A DNA stretch of 64,000 nucleotides. Source: Gemmata palustris. Its GTDB lineage: Bacteria > Planctomycetota > Planctomycetia > Gemmatales > Gemmataceae. Positions 33,346 through 41,587 of the stretch are shown here, in pieces. The translations under genes were made by a program, and so were the position numbers. The notes beneath the pieces are model-generated. The model did no database searches. It was given only the letters and a program-made list of their open reading frames with translations, and was not told the origin of the DNA. Positions within the stretch are counted from its first letter, which is position 1, and the number at the start of each line of letters is the position of its first letter. The stretch lies in NCBI RefSeq assembly GCF_017939745.1, contig NZ_JAGKQQ010000001.1, forward strand, positions 1,302,001-1,366,000, read 5' to 3'.

Positions 33346-34134
33346 CCCTTTTTCGGCTTCCGTCACGGGGCGCTGGGCCATTTGTTGAGCATCGAGTCCG
33401 CCATCCACCGTGAAGACGCTCCCGGTGCTGTAGCTCGCGCGGTCGGACGCGAGGAACACGTACCACCACGCGACGTCTTCCACCGTCGCGATGCGCCGGA
33501 TCGGGATCTGGGCGATCACGGCCTCGCGCTCGGTCGGTGAGGACTGCAACCCGAAGTCGGTGAGTGGCGTTTCCACCAACCCCGGCGCAACGGCGGCCGT
33601 CGTGAAGCCGTGAGGCGCGAGTTCGACCGCTAATTGCCGCGTGAGGGCGTTCACCGCACCTTTGCTCGCGTCGTAGAGCGTGTGGAGCGGTTCGGAGCGG
33701 GTCGCGTTGAGCGAGGTGCTGAACAAGATTCGGCCCCCGCGCTTGGCGGCTTGCGCGCGCCGAACAACTTCGCGCGACAGGGCAACGGGAATCCAGACGT
33801 TCAGCCTGAAAATGAAGTCGAAGTGGTCGCGCGTGATCTGCGGAAGCGGCGGTTCCTTGTACGTGCCCAGGTTGTTCACCAGCACGTCGATTCCACCGAA
33901 CGCGGCCCACGCTTCCGCAACCAGGCGCTCGGGCTCGTCGTCCGCGAGTAAATCGGCCTGCACGTACCGGGTGTGCTCGTAGTCGCTGAGCAAGCGCTGC
34001 ACTTCGGGGCACTTCGCGAGCGGTTTCTCCGAGGTAACAACGACATTGGCTCCGCTCGCGGCGAACGCTTGCGCGACGCCGAGGCCGATGCCCTGACTGC
34101 TCCCGGTAATGAGTGCGGACTTACCCTTCAACAT
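33331..34134 (-). CDS. SDR-family oxidoreductase
   Basis: A 267-residue classical short-chain dehydrogenase. The cofactor motif is ALITGSSQGIGLGVA at residues 7-21, with DVLVNNLGTYKEPP near 82, catalytic Ser in ILFSTSLNATRSEP near 135, Tyr-Lys in YDASKGAVNALTRQLAVEL near 153, and VFTVDGGLDAQQM near the end. These enzymes oxidise or reduce alcohols, sugars or lipids with NAD(P). Substrate cannot be assigned. The ATG at 34134 is divergent from the SMP-30 gene (34206), so the two share a 71-bp promoter gap and may be co-regulated in sugar metabolism. Confidence 0.92.
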   Translation of the reverse strand: MLKGKSALITGSSQGIGLGVAQAFAASGANVVVTSEKPLAKCPEVQRLLSDYEHTRYVQADLLADDEPERLVAEAWAAFGGIDVLVNNLGTYKEPPLPQITRDHFDFIFRLNVWIPVALSREVVRRAQAAKRGGRILFSTSLNATRSEPLHTLYDASKGAVNALTRQLAVELAPHGFTTAAVAPGLVETPLTDFGLQSSPTEREAVIAQIPIRRIATVEDVAWWYVFLASDRASYSTGSVFTVDGGLDAQQMAQRPVTEAEKGDKKE

Positions 34135-34205
34135 GCCGAATCTCCGGCTCGCCGCGGGAGCGAGTACCGCCTAACGTAGCAACCGCACCGCAACGGGAGT
34201 ACCAC

Positions 34206-35180
34206 ATGAGAAGCACCGAAGCCAGCGTGTACATCGACTTCACGGAAGAACCCGATCGGTTCCTGCCCGAAGGCCCGCGTTGGGCGACGATCGGGGGGCA
34301 GCCGGCGCTGGTGTGGGTCAACATCCAACTGGATGCGAGCGCACGCGAAGGCGAGATTAACGTTCATTTCCCCGGCACTGATGGAAGCAGCGATTCGGGG
34401 CTACCCTGTCCCGGTCGGCCCGGCTTCATTCTTCCCGCGGATGATTCGGATTGTGTTCTCGTCGGAGTGGAGAAAGCGCTACGGATCTGTAACCTCGCGG
34501 ACTCGACCTGGACCGAACCGCTCGCGACCGTTCCCGACGACAACCCGCGAACGATCATCAACGACGCCGAAATTGTTCCCGGCGGAAAAGCCGTCGTCTT
34601 CGGCACGAAGGACACGCAGTTCGACGCCGACGCGAAGCTCGCTCAGTTGTACCTCTACACCGCCGATGACGACCAAGTAACTGTGTTGGTGGATAAGCAG
34701 GTCTGTTCCAACGGGAAGGTGTTCGCGAGTGACGCGAACGGGCTGATTCTGTTCGACATCGACACCCCGACGCGGAAGGTTGTGCGCTACCGACTCGATG
34801 TGGCGGCCCGCACCGCGACCCCCGACGGCGTGGCACTCGACCTCGCGAATCAAGTTGGTTTTCCAGATGGGATGTGTGGTTGCGGCGACGGGACCGTGAT
34901 TGTCGCGTTCTTCAATCCGGACTTTGCAGAGAAGGGGAGGGCGGTGCGGTTCTCACTCACGACGGGTGAGGCACTCGAAGAGTGGACCACGCCCGGTTCG
35001 CCGCGTGTCACGTGCCCGTTACTCGTGAAGCGACCCGGGGGCGTGAAACTCGTCCTCACGACCGCGGCCGAGGGCATGCCCGCCGACATGCGGGCGAAGT
35101 GCCCGAATGCCGGCTGCCTGTTCATTGCGGACACACAGTTCACCGATTGCCCGGCGCCCGAACTCGTTCAGGTGTCGTAG
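34206..35180 (+). CDS. SMP-30/gluconolactonase-family protein
   Basis: A 324-residue six-bladed beta-propeller of the SMP-30/LRE type. Family marks are FLPEGPRWATIGGQPALVWV (metal-binding Glu in EGPRW), TIINDAEIVPGGKAVVFGTK (metal-binding Asn-Asp), FASDANGLILFD, and FPDGMCGCGDGTVIVAFFNP near residue 218. Such enzymes hydrolyse sugar lactones using a divalent metal. No signal peptide is seen. GGGAG lies before ATG 34206; longer frames upstream are within the divergent SDR gene. Confidence 0.88.
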   Translation: MRSTEASVYIDFTEEPDRFLPEGPRWATIGGQPALVWVNIQLDASAREGEINVHFPGTDGSSDSGLPCPGRPGFILPADDSDCVLVGVEKALRICNLADSTWTEPLATVPDDNPRTIINDAEIVPGGKAVVFGTKDTQFDADAKLAQLYLYTADDDQVTVLVDKQVCSNGKVFASDANGLILFDIDTPTRKVVRYRLDVAARTATPDGVALDLANQVGFPDGMCGCGDGTVIVAFFNPDFAEKGRAVRFSLTTGEALEEWTTPGSPRVTCPLLVKRPGGVKLVLTTAAEGMPADMRAKCPNAGCLFIADTQFTDCPAPELVQVS

Positions 35181-35200
35181 TCCCGTCGTAGCAATCTAAA

Positions 35201-35456
35201 CGAGCCGTGACCGCAAGGGAGCGGGGCTGCGGCTCGAACCAGGTCACGAGATGGAGCCGTTTGAACGAGCCGCGACCACAAGGGAGCGGAGCCGCGGCTT
35301 CCCCAATGTTAAACCGCGTTCCCGAGATACGTTGCGCTTCCCGCTCCCTTGCGGTCGCGGCTCGTTTGCCTTCTGGCTGCGGCTCTCAAGGTGCTAAGTC
35401 GGAGCTTCACGAGACAGGTTGCGCTTCCCGCTCCCTTGCGGTCGCGGCTCGTTTTT
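35201..35456. repeat. array of four GAGCCGCGACC/GGTCGCGGCTC repeats
   Basis: Two copies on one strand (GAGCCGTGACCGCAAGGGAG at 35202 and GAGCCGCGACCACAAGGGAG at 35269) face two copies on the other (CTCCCTTGCGGTCGCGGCTC ending at 35362 and at 35452). The latter pair also share a longer prefix, GTTGCGCTTCCCG. The array fills the 293 bp between two convergent genes and could fold into large hairpins, so it may also end transcription from both sides. Confidence 0.75.
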
Positions 35457-35473
35457 GAGCCCCACAACGGCAG

Positions 35474-36313
35474 TCACTCGGCGAGGCACTCGCGCAGGAA
35501 CCGGACGCCGTGCTCGATGTCGCGGTACCGGTCGGCTTGCGTACCCACTTCGCGCTCGATGCACAGCGCCCCGGCGTACCCGATCCGCTGGAGCGCTTTC
35601 ACGAACCCCTTCGTGTCCGTTTGGCCCGTGCCGAGCGGCACTTCCTCGCCCCACGAGCCTTTTACGGTCGGGCGCTTGGCGTCTTTGAGGTGAACGCTGC
35701 GGATGTCGGGCGCGAGTAGGTCGAGCACTTTGAGCGGCTCGTCCTTGTCGTAGAGCAGCATGTTCGCGGGGTCGAAGTTCACCTTCAGGTTCGGCGCTTT
35801 CAGGTCATCGAGCGTCCGGCGGAGCAGGGTAGCGGACTCCTGACCCGTCTCGAACGCGACAATCACACCGGCTTGCTTCGCGAGGTCCGCGACCTGCGTC
35901 AACGTGTCCAGGAAGGCTTTGCGCTCGGGGGCGCCCACTTCGGGGATGAACCCCGCGTGCAGCATGATGTCGGTCAGCCCGAGTTCCTTCGTGCGCGCCA
36001 GGCTCCATTTGAAGCGCTCCAGGCGCTCCGGGCGCGTGGCCGGGTCGCCGAACCCGCCAGTTTTCTCGATCGTTTGCGGCGAGGTGTAGTCCTCTCCCGG
36101 GAAGCCCAGCATCGCGCCGGACATCTGGAACCCGGCCGCGCGCGCGGCCGCGGGCATCGCGTCCCCTTCCGCCCAACTCGCGTGGTGCGGGTCGCCACAC
36201 GCAATTTGCACCACCTTAATTCCGAGTTTGTCGAGAAAGCCCTTCAGCTCCGGAACGTTGGTTACCTGGAGCGACCAGCTACAAACCCCAATCGCGAGCG
36301 GCGGAATCGGCAT
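35474..36313 (-). CDS. sugar phosphate isomerase/epimerase (xylose-isomerase-like TIM barrel)
   Basis: A 279-residue cytoplasmic TIM-barrel protein. It contains IGVCSWSLQVTNVPELKGFL at the start, IKVVQIACGDPHHA, MLHAGFIPEV near residue 120, VIVAFETGQESATLLRRTLD near 150 (metal-binding Glu), LKVNFDPANMLLYDKDEPL near 175, and SVHLKDAKRPTVKGSWGEEV near 205 (metal-binding His). This family includes hydroxypyruvate isomerase, inosose dehydratase and tagatose epimerase relatives; the substrate is not decidable. ATG 36313 is used, since the extra upstream codons lack homology and GC bias. The divergent Gfo/Idh gene is 500 bp away. Confidence 0.9.
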   Translation of the reverse strand: MPIPPLAIGVCSWSLQVTNVPELKGFLDKLGIKVVQIACGDPHHASWAEGDAMPAAARAAGFQMSGAMLGFPGEDYTSPQTIEKTGGFGDPATRPERLERFKWSLARTKELGLTDIMLHAGFIPEVGAPERKAFLDTLTQVADLAKQAGVIVAFETGQESATLLRRTLDDLKAPNLKVNFDPANMLLYDKDEPLKVLDLLAPDIRSVHLKDAKRPTVKGSWGEEVPLGTGQTDTKGFVKALQRIGYAGALCIEREVGTQADRYRDIEHGVRFLRECLAE

Positions 36314-36814
36314 GGCAAGATCCTCGGAACGTGGAGCGTCTCGCCGCGATTGTAATGACTCGCCTGACCAATGTCGCGAGGCGATCGGCACAAGTGCCCT
36401 GAGCGAGCGTTGTCGAGAATGTCTGACTGTGTCGGAGCACCGGACAGCTCTTCGTGTCGAGCGGACACCGATCCGTAAAATTTTTTAACCCGTAATGACT
36501 TGATGAGTATGGGTTTGCGAGAAAATTAGAGAATGGTTAGCGAGATTGGCAGGCCGAATGCAATGATTCAATGCGTTAGACAGTAATAGCAGCAGACAAA
36601 CGGCTCACACGAGCCTTACCACCGAGCAAGCTCCAAGTCGCCCAGGAGCACGGGTCGGGGTTGAGGACGGCGCGTCGCCCAGGTTCGCCCTACGCGCCGT
36701 CCTCCCTCGTCCGGTTTTCGTCACGTCTTCGGACTTCCCGCACGAACTCCTCCGGGTACACTCGAAGCAACCCCTGGTCGCGCTGCGCGGCCCGGGTTCG
36801 CTCCTGGAGGTACG
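36314..36814. other. divergent intergenic region with AT-rich tract and a strong stem-loop
   Basis: These 501 bp contain no supported gene. An AT-rich tract (36470-36600) with AAAATTTTTTAA may supply promoters. A small GGCTC/GAGCC hairpin lies at 36602-36615. A perfect 13-bp stem-loop at 36663-36704 lies 110 bp before the Gfo/Idh gene. Confidence 0.55.
36663..36704 (+). promoter_or_regulatory. 13-bp perfect stem-loop in the leader of the Gfo/Idh gene
   Basis: GAGGACGGCGCGT (36663-36675) pairs exactly with ACGCGCCGTCCTC (36692-36704) across a 16-nt loop, and GGTTTTCG follows shortly after. It could be an attenuator, an mRNA-stabilising element, or a terminator of an unseen transcript. There is no proof of function. 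Confidence 0.4.
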
Positions 36815-38119
36815 ATGGCTGCCAAACTCAATCGCCGAAGGTTCCTGGCCGCGTCCGCGGTCGCGCTCGCTGCGCCTTCGATCGTTCGCGCGCGCAACGC
36901 GAACGAGAAGCTCAACGTCGCTGTGATCGGGGTCGCGAACCGCGGCGCGGAGAACCTGAAGGGCGTAACCCACGAAAACATCGTGGCACTGTGCGATGTG
37001 GACCCGAACAACGCGAAGAAGGCCCGCGAACAGTTCCCGAAGGCGGAGTTCTACACCGATTTCCGGCAAATGTTCGACAAGTCGGCGAAGGGCATCGACG
37101 CAGTGGTCGTGAGCACGCCGGACCACACGCACGCGCTGCCCGCGTGCATCGCGATGAGCCTGGGGAAGCCCGTCTATTGCGAAAAGCCGATGGCCGAGAC
37201 GGTGGCCGAAGTGCGCCACATGCGTGAGTTAGCGGCGAAGTACAAAGTCGTGACGCAAATGGGTACGCAGATCCACGAGGGCGAAAACTATCGCCGCGTG
37301 GTGGAGATCGTGCAGTCCGGGCTGCTCGGCGACATCACGCAAGTTCGCGTGTGGAACAGCAGCAAGCCGGTGGGCGGGAAGCGGCTCGCGACCAAGCCGT
37401 CGGCGGCATTCGATCTCGACCTCTGGCTCGGGCCGACCAGGGCGGAGTTCTTTGAAGCGGAGATGAATAAGTCGAGCTGGAACTTCGCGTGGCCGCACTT
37501 CCACTGGCGCTGGTGGTGGGAGTTCGGCGGCGGCACGCTCGCGGACCTCGGCTGCCATTACATCGACCTGCCGTACTGGGCGCTCGGGCTCACGTCACCG
37601 ACCTCGGCTTCGGCCACCGGCACCAAGACCTACACCGGTGACAACACCACGCCGGACGTGATGCAGGTGGCGTACACGTTCCCCGCAATCAAGACCCGCC
37701 CCGCGGTCAAACTGTCGTGGGAACACGGGGTGACGGGGCCGAACGGCGGGAAGGACACCTACAAGGGCTACGGCTCGGGGATTTTGTTCGAGGGCACGAA
37801 GGGGAAACTCGTCGCGGACTACGGCAAGTACCTGATTCTGCCGGGCGAGTTCGCGAAGGGGTTCAAGGCGCCGGAAAAGAGCATCAAGCCGTCGATCGGG
37901 CACCACAAAGAGTGGACCGAAGCGATAAAGGGTAACGGCACCACGCTCTGCAACTTCGCCTACTCGGGGCGCCTCGCCGAAGCGGTGCTTTTGGGGAACG
38001 TCGCGTTCCGTGCGGGCAAAGAGATCAGTTGGGACGCAGCGAAGGGCACGACCGGCGACGCCGCGGCCGATGTGTTCCTGAGTCGCGAGTATCGCAAGGG
38101 ATGGGAACTGCCGAAGTAG
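36815..38119 (+). CDS. Tat-exported Gfo/Idh/MocA family oxidoreductase
   Basis: A 434-residue dehydrogenase with a twin-arginine signal, NRRRFLAASAVALAAPSIV, so it is folded with cofactor and then exported. The Rossmann domain is VAVIGVANRGAENLKG near residue 37, with DAVVVSTPDHTHALPACIAM and the hallmark KPVYCEKPMAETVAEVRHM near 115. The substrate domain has WRWWWEFGGGTLADLGCHYI near 230. GGAGG precedes ATG 36815. Exported members are very numerous in planctomycetes and are thought to act on glycans in the periplasm. Confidence 0.93.
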   Translation: MAAKLNRRRFLAASAVALAAPSIVRARNANEKLNVAVIGVANRGAENLKGVTHENIVALCDVDPNNAKKAREQFPKAEFYTDFRQMFDKSAKGIDAVVVSTPDHTHALPACIAMSLGKPVYCEKPMAETVAEVRHMRELAAKYKVVTQMGTQIHEGENYRRVVEIVQSGLLGDITQVRVWNSSKPVGGKRLATKPSAAFDLDLWLGPTRAEFFEAEMNKSSWNFAWPHFHWRWWWEFGGGTLADLGCHYIDLPYWALGLTSPTSASATGTKTYTGDNTTPDVMQVAYTFPAIKTRPAVKLSWEHGVTGPNGGKDTYKGYGSGILFEGTKGKLVADYGKYLILPGEFAKGFKAPEKSIKPSIGHHKEWTEAIKGNGTTLCNFAYSGRLAEAVLLGNVAFRAGKEISWDAAKGTTGDAAADVFLSREYRKGWELPK

Positions 38120-38145
38120 TTTGCCTTGAGCGGGCGCAGCAGCTC

Positions 38146-38916
38146 CTACAAGAACTGCTGGGCCGCCTTGATGAGCCCAACGAGCAGCACGTCCACCGCG
38201 AGTACGAGCAGCACGCACGCGACCACGCTGTCGGTCGCGGCGCGGCCCACACCTTCGGACCCTTCGCGCGCGTTCAGCCCAATGAAACAGCCCGTCACGC
38301 CGACCACGAGACCAAAAACGAGGGTCTTGAGGCCCGCCGGGATCACGTCTTGCAGCAGCAATTCGCGCACGGCCGCTGTGTCGTACTTCAGGTAAGTCGT
38401 TGAACCGGTCGCCTGTTCCGCGACGAACCCGCTCCCGAGTGCGGTCGCGGCGATCAGAACGTGCAATACGGGCACCGCGAACACGCACGCGACGATCCGC
38501 GGACCGACCAATCGACGCAGTGGGGACACACCGAGCAATTCGAGCGCATCGATCTGTTCCGTCACACGCATCGAAGCAAGTTCCGCCCCCAAACTCGCGC
38601 CCGTGCGCGCCGCGACGATCAATCCCGCCCCCACGGGTGCGAGCTCGAGCAATACGGCCGCAGCCAGGAAGGTCGGTAAATACTCAACGGCCCCAGTCCC
38701 GGTGCGCGCGAGGACGTCGCGCGTGTGCATCCAGATCACGACCCCGAGTGCCAGGCCCGTGACGATCGCGAGCGGGAGCCCACCGACGACGACGCTGTAA
38801 AACGGCCGGAGCCACTGTCCGAGTCGGGGAAGGGCGGTGACGGAAGTGGGCACGGCCCGCAGCGCGAACGCCACGAGCCGGCCGAAACGTTCGAGATTCG
38901 TGATCGCGTTGAGCAC
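38146..38916 (-). CDS. MlaE-family ABC transporter permease
   Basis: A 256-residue membrane protein of the MlaE/YrbE lipid-transport permease family, with five or six hydrophobic helices. Signatures are VTGLALGVVIWMHT, PTFLAAAVLLELAPVGAGLI, the cytoplasmic helix ASLGAELASMRVTEQIDALE near residue 113, LGVSPLRRLVGPRIVA near 128, and GLNAREGSEGVGRAATDSVV near 218. MlaE moves phospholipids between envelope membranes with an MlaF ATPase and MCE-domain protein; neither is adjacent here. The start is GTG 38916. It shares a minus-strand run with the next gene upstream, separated by 17 bp. Confidence 0.92.
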   Translation of the reverse strand: MLNAITNLERFGRLVAFALRAVPTSVTALPRLGQWLRPFYSVVVGGLPLAIVTGLALGVVIWMHTRDVLARTGTGAVEYLPTFLAAAVLLELAPVGAGLIVAARTGASLGAELASMRVTEQIDALELLGVSPLRRLVGPRIVACVFAVPVLHVLIAATALGSGFVAEQATGSTTYLKYDTAAVRELLLQDVIPAGLKTLVFGLVVGVTGCFIGLNAREGSEGVGRAATDSVVACVLLVLAVDVLLVGLIKAAQQFL

Positions 38917-38933
38917 GCTGGGCGCCGGGAGGA

Positions 38934-39320
38934 TCAGCAGAGCACGGGTTCGCAGGTATCATAGGCTTCTTCGCGCCGTTGTTGCTCTTCCAGGCAGGCT
39001 TCGAGCAAGTCGGACCGCAGAGAGAAGTCCGCGGCCCCGTGGCGGTCCCAGGCCAGAATCACAGACGACGTCGCGGGATTCAGCTTCGCGACCCGCGAGA
39101 GCCACATCACGCCCGCCTCGTGCTGGTACTTGCACGTTTGCGGGTGATTCCAGGCAATGTGCGACGCGAGACAGCCCATCGGCATTGTTCGCGTAAACGC
39201 ACCGTGGATCAGCAGCGGGCTGTCCTTTTCCAGCAGCTCGATAATGCGCGAAAGCCCGTCTTTCGTAACGTGCGGCAGCCATTCGACCCGAAACTCGGAC
39301 ACGGGATCGTGAGTCGGCAC
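38934..39320 (-). CDS. small conserved-looking hypothetical protein
   Basis: A 128-residue soluble protein with no family that I recognise. It has clear coding bias and sensible secondary-structure patterning: VEWLPHVTKDGLSRIIELLE, HGAFTRTMPMGCLASHIAWN, VMWLSRVAKLNPATSSVILA, and LRSDLLEACLEEQQRREEAY. I chose GTG 39320 because GGGGGAG lies 7-8 bp upstream; a TTG at 39503 would add 61 less convincing residues. It lies 17 bp before mlaE-like GTG 38916, so they are probably co-transcribed. Confidence 0.6.
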   Translation of the reverse strand: MPTHDPVSEFRVEWLPHVTKDGLSRIIELLEKDSPLLIHGAFTRTMPMGCLASHIAWNHPQTCKYQHEAGVMWLSRVAKLNPATSSVILAWDRHGAADFSLRSDLLEACLEEQQRREEAYDTCEPVLC

Positions 39321-39772
39321 GGCGACACTCCCCCGCGGAACCGGACCGCGGACCGGCGGAAACGAAGTTCTGACTGTAAAAGCTTGTGTGCCGGTATGAT
39401 AGGTCAAATCATCGGCACGAATCGTCTGGGCCGCACAGGGATGACAGTGGCGGCGGCTCAGTTGAGTGAGGGCATCATAGAAGGTGGTTTTAAGGGGTGT
39501 CAATAGGCCACCCCTCCGGCGACAATCGCCCGATGGTGATAGCGTCCCGGGTGGTACGCGGTTCAGCGGGAGGGGTAAGCAGTTATGGCCGACGGCTGCG
39601 ACGGATGTGGGGCGAAAAAAAATTCTAACTAAATTGAAGTCGGTAGAGGAAATATTGGAAATCGCTTTAGTCGTAATTACATTCGTTTGTGATTATGGGG
39701 TGTCACTTTATAGTGTGGAACAACTGGGATTGCTGGGCACTTGTAAGGAAATGGGCGCCGCCGGATAAAAAT
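39321..39772. other. non-coding gap between the hypothetical gene and the ilvC terminator
   Basis: I see no credible gene. An open frame at 39484-39768 (+) has poor codon bias. An A+T-rich section at 39600-39720 has several TTTAGTCG and ATTACATT words and may contain the promoter for the minus-strand gene pair. Confidence 0.4.
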
Positions 39773-39822
39773 GAGCCGCGGCGGGTGAGTGACAATGTGT
39801 TGTCACTCACCCGCCGCGGCTC
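39773..39822 (-). terminator. intrinsic terminator of ilvC
   Basis: Two perfect 23-bp arms (39773-39795 and 39800-39822) enclose a 4-nt loop. Read on the minus strand, 17 bp after the ilvC stop, the stem is followed by ATTTTTATCC, i.e. a T-run. This is one of the longest perfect stems in the window. Confidence 0.85.
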
Positions 39823-39839
39823 GGTCCCACTTGTGCCGA

Positions 39840-40889
39840 TCACTCCTGGCGCTCGGGGCGCAGCGCCCGCACCTGGGCGCCGGCCTTCCACATCTCGCTC
39901 TCGGCGATCTCCTTCAGTTCCTTCTCGAGCTGCTGGCGGTAATCGGGGCGGCTGTTGGCGTCGAGCGTGCGCCGCGCCTCTTCGCCGGTCGCGACGGACT
40001 GGTACAGTTGCTCGAACACCGGCTTCGAGGCGTCGCGGAACGCCTTGAACCAGTCGAGCGCGCCGCGCTGGGCGGTGGTCGAGCAGTTCGCGTACATCCA
40101 GTCCATGCCCTTTTCCGCGATCAGCGGGTACAGGCTCTGGGTCGCTTCCTCGACCGTCTCGTTGAACGCTTCGCTCGGGGAGTGCCCGTTCGCGCGGAGC
40201 ACCTCGTACTGCGCGAGCCACAGCCCGTAGATCGCGCCCATGAGCACGCCGCGCTCGCCGGTGAGGTCGGAGACGACTTCCTTCTTGAACGTGGTCTCGA
40301 ACAGGTACCCGGACCCGATCGCGATGCCGAGCGCCAGGCAGCGCTCGCGGGCCTTGCCACTCGCGTCCTGGTGGATCGCGAAGCTGGAGTTGATCCCGCG
40401 GCCCTCGAGGAACAGGCGCCGGACGGTGGTGCCCGAGCCCTTCGGGGCGACGAGGATCACGTCAATGTCCGGCCCCGGGATCACGCCCGTCTGGTCGCTG
40501 AACACGATCGAGAAGCCGTGGGAGAAGTACAGCGCCTTGCCCTTGGTGAGCAGCGGCTTGATCTTGGGCCACATCTCCTTCTGGCCGGCGTCGGAGAGCA
40601 GGTACTGGATCACCGTCCCCTTCGTGGCGGCCTCTTCCGGGTCGAACAGCGTCTCGCCCGGCTTCCAGCCGTCCTCGATGCACAGGTCGTAGGCCTTGCC
40701 GCCCTTGCGCTGGCCGACGATCACCTTGATGCCGTTGTCGCGCATGTTGAGCGACTGGCCGCGGCCCTGGACGCCGTACCCGAGGACCGCGACCACTTCG
40801 TCCTTGAGGATGCCCCGGACGCGGTCCAGTGGGTAGTCGGCGCGCTCGATCGCCTGCTCCACGGTGTCGCCGATGCGAATCTCTTTCAT
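39840..40889 (-). CDS. ilvC: ketol-acid reductoisomerase
   Basis: A 349-residue NADPH-dependent enzyme converting 2-acetolactate to 2,3-dihydroxy-isovalerate in branched-chain amino-acid synthesis. The Rossmann motif is VAVLGYGVQGRGQSLNMRD near residue 33, then VILVAPKGSGTTVRRLFLEG near 143. The knotted C-terminal domain has metal-binding LTGERGVLMGAIYGLW near 205 (Asp of SDLTGE, Glu) and NETVEEATQSLYPLIAEKGM near 240. The length matches class I enzymes. ATG 40889 is followed downstream by a strong terminator. It is divergent from a MarR-family regulator 80 bp away, which may control it. Confidence 0.96.
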   Translation of the reverse strand: MKEIRIGDTVEQAIERADYPLDRVRGILKDEVVAVLGYGVQGRGQSLNMRDNGIKVIVGQRKGGKAYDLCIEDGWKPGETLFDPEEAATKGTVIQYLLSDAGQKEMWPKIKPLLTKGKALYFSHGFSIVFSDQTGVIPGPDIDVILVAPKGSGTTVRRLFLEGRGINSSFAIHQDASGKARERCLALGIAIGSGYLFETTFKKEVVSDLTGERGVLMGAIYGLWLAQYEVLRANGHSPSEAFNETVEEATQSLYPLIAEKGMDWMYANCSTTAQRGALDWFKAFRDASKPVFEQLYQSVATGEEARRTLDANSRPDYRQQLEKELKEIAESEMWKAGAQVRALRPERQE

Positions 40890-40969
40890 GGGTCTACTCG
40901 CCTGAAGAGGAAGGGAATATGCTCTCCCGAGAGGGTACGGGAAATTACCTCGACGTCAAGAAATCAAAC

Positions 40970-41515
40970 ATGGACACGACAGACGCACAGCGGCCGGCCG
41001 GTTCCCCCGACCTCGGCGCCCGGGCCGAGCGCGACGTGGTGGACCGGCTCCTCGTGCAGTGGCGCGCGGCGCGCCCGGACCTGGACCCGTCGCCGCTGGA
41101 GGTCGTGGGCCGCGTCATCGTGCTGGCGCAGCACCTGGAGCGCAGCGTCGAAATTAGTTTAGAGAAACACAAACTCACACTGGGCCAGTTCGACATCCTC
41201 GCGACGCTCCGGCGCCGCGGGAAGAAGGGCGGGCTGACGCCGACACAGTTGCTCGAGAGCGTGGTGCTCTCCAGCGGCGGGATGACGGCCCGGCTCGACG
41301 CGCTCGCGGAGGCGGGGTACATCTCCCGCAAGCCGAGCCCGACCGACCGCCGCATGGTGCTGATCGAACTCACCTCGAAGGGGCGCCGGGTGATCGACAC
41401 CGCGACCAAGACGCGCTTCAACGAGGCCAAGGACTCGCTCCCCGCTCTGAACGAGAACGAGATGACGGTGCTGACCGGACTGCTCCGGCGCTGGCTCACC
41501 GAAGTCGCGGGGTGA
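40970..41515 (+). CDS. MarR-family transcriptional regulator
   Basis: A 181-residue winged-helix regulator. The MarR core runs from VIVLAQHLERSVEISLEKHK to LLRRW. The recognition part is TPTQLLESVVLSSGGMTARLDALAEAGYI near residue 85, and the wing is RKPSPTDRRMVLIELTSKG near 115. A 35-residue N-terminal extension (ERDVVDRLLVQWRAARPDLD) is also visible. I chose ATG 40970; an ATG at 40919 would start inside the promoter gap. It is divergent from ilvC, so it may sense an amino-acid or keto-acid intermediate. That link is inferred from position only. Confidence 0.9.
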   Translation: MDTTDAQRPAGSPDLGARAERDVVDRLLVQWRAARPDLDPSPLEVVGRVIVLAQHLERSVEISLEKHKLTLGQFDILATLRRRGKKGGLTPTQLLESVVLSSGGMTARLDALAEAGYISRKPSPTDRRMVLIELTSKGRRVIDTATKTRFNEAKDSLPALNENEMTVLTGLLRRWLTEVAG

Positions 41516-41525
41516 TGCTGCACCA

Positions 41526-41551
41526 CCCGCTCGTTGGCACGCGCGAGTGGG
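41526..41551. terminator. possible bidirectional terminator
   Basis: CCCGCTCG (41526-41533) pairs with CGAGTGGG (41544-41551), 8 bp with one G-U pair, between the convergent marR-like gene and the Tat protein gene. T-runs are weak on both sides. Confidence 0.35.
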
Positions 41552-41587
41552 CTCTTAAATCGCGGCTATCTCCGCTCTGTATGACGC

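Noticed and set aside
39484..39768. 94-codon open frame on the plus strand
   Set aside because: Codon use is unlike the neighbours and there is no recognisable protein pattern; part of it lies in an A+T-rich non-coding stretch.
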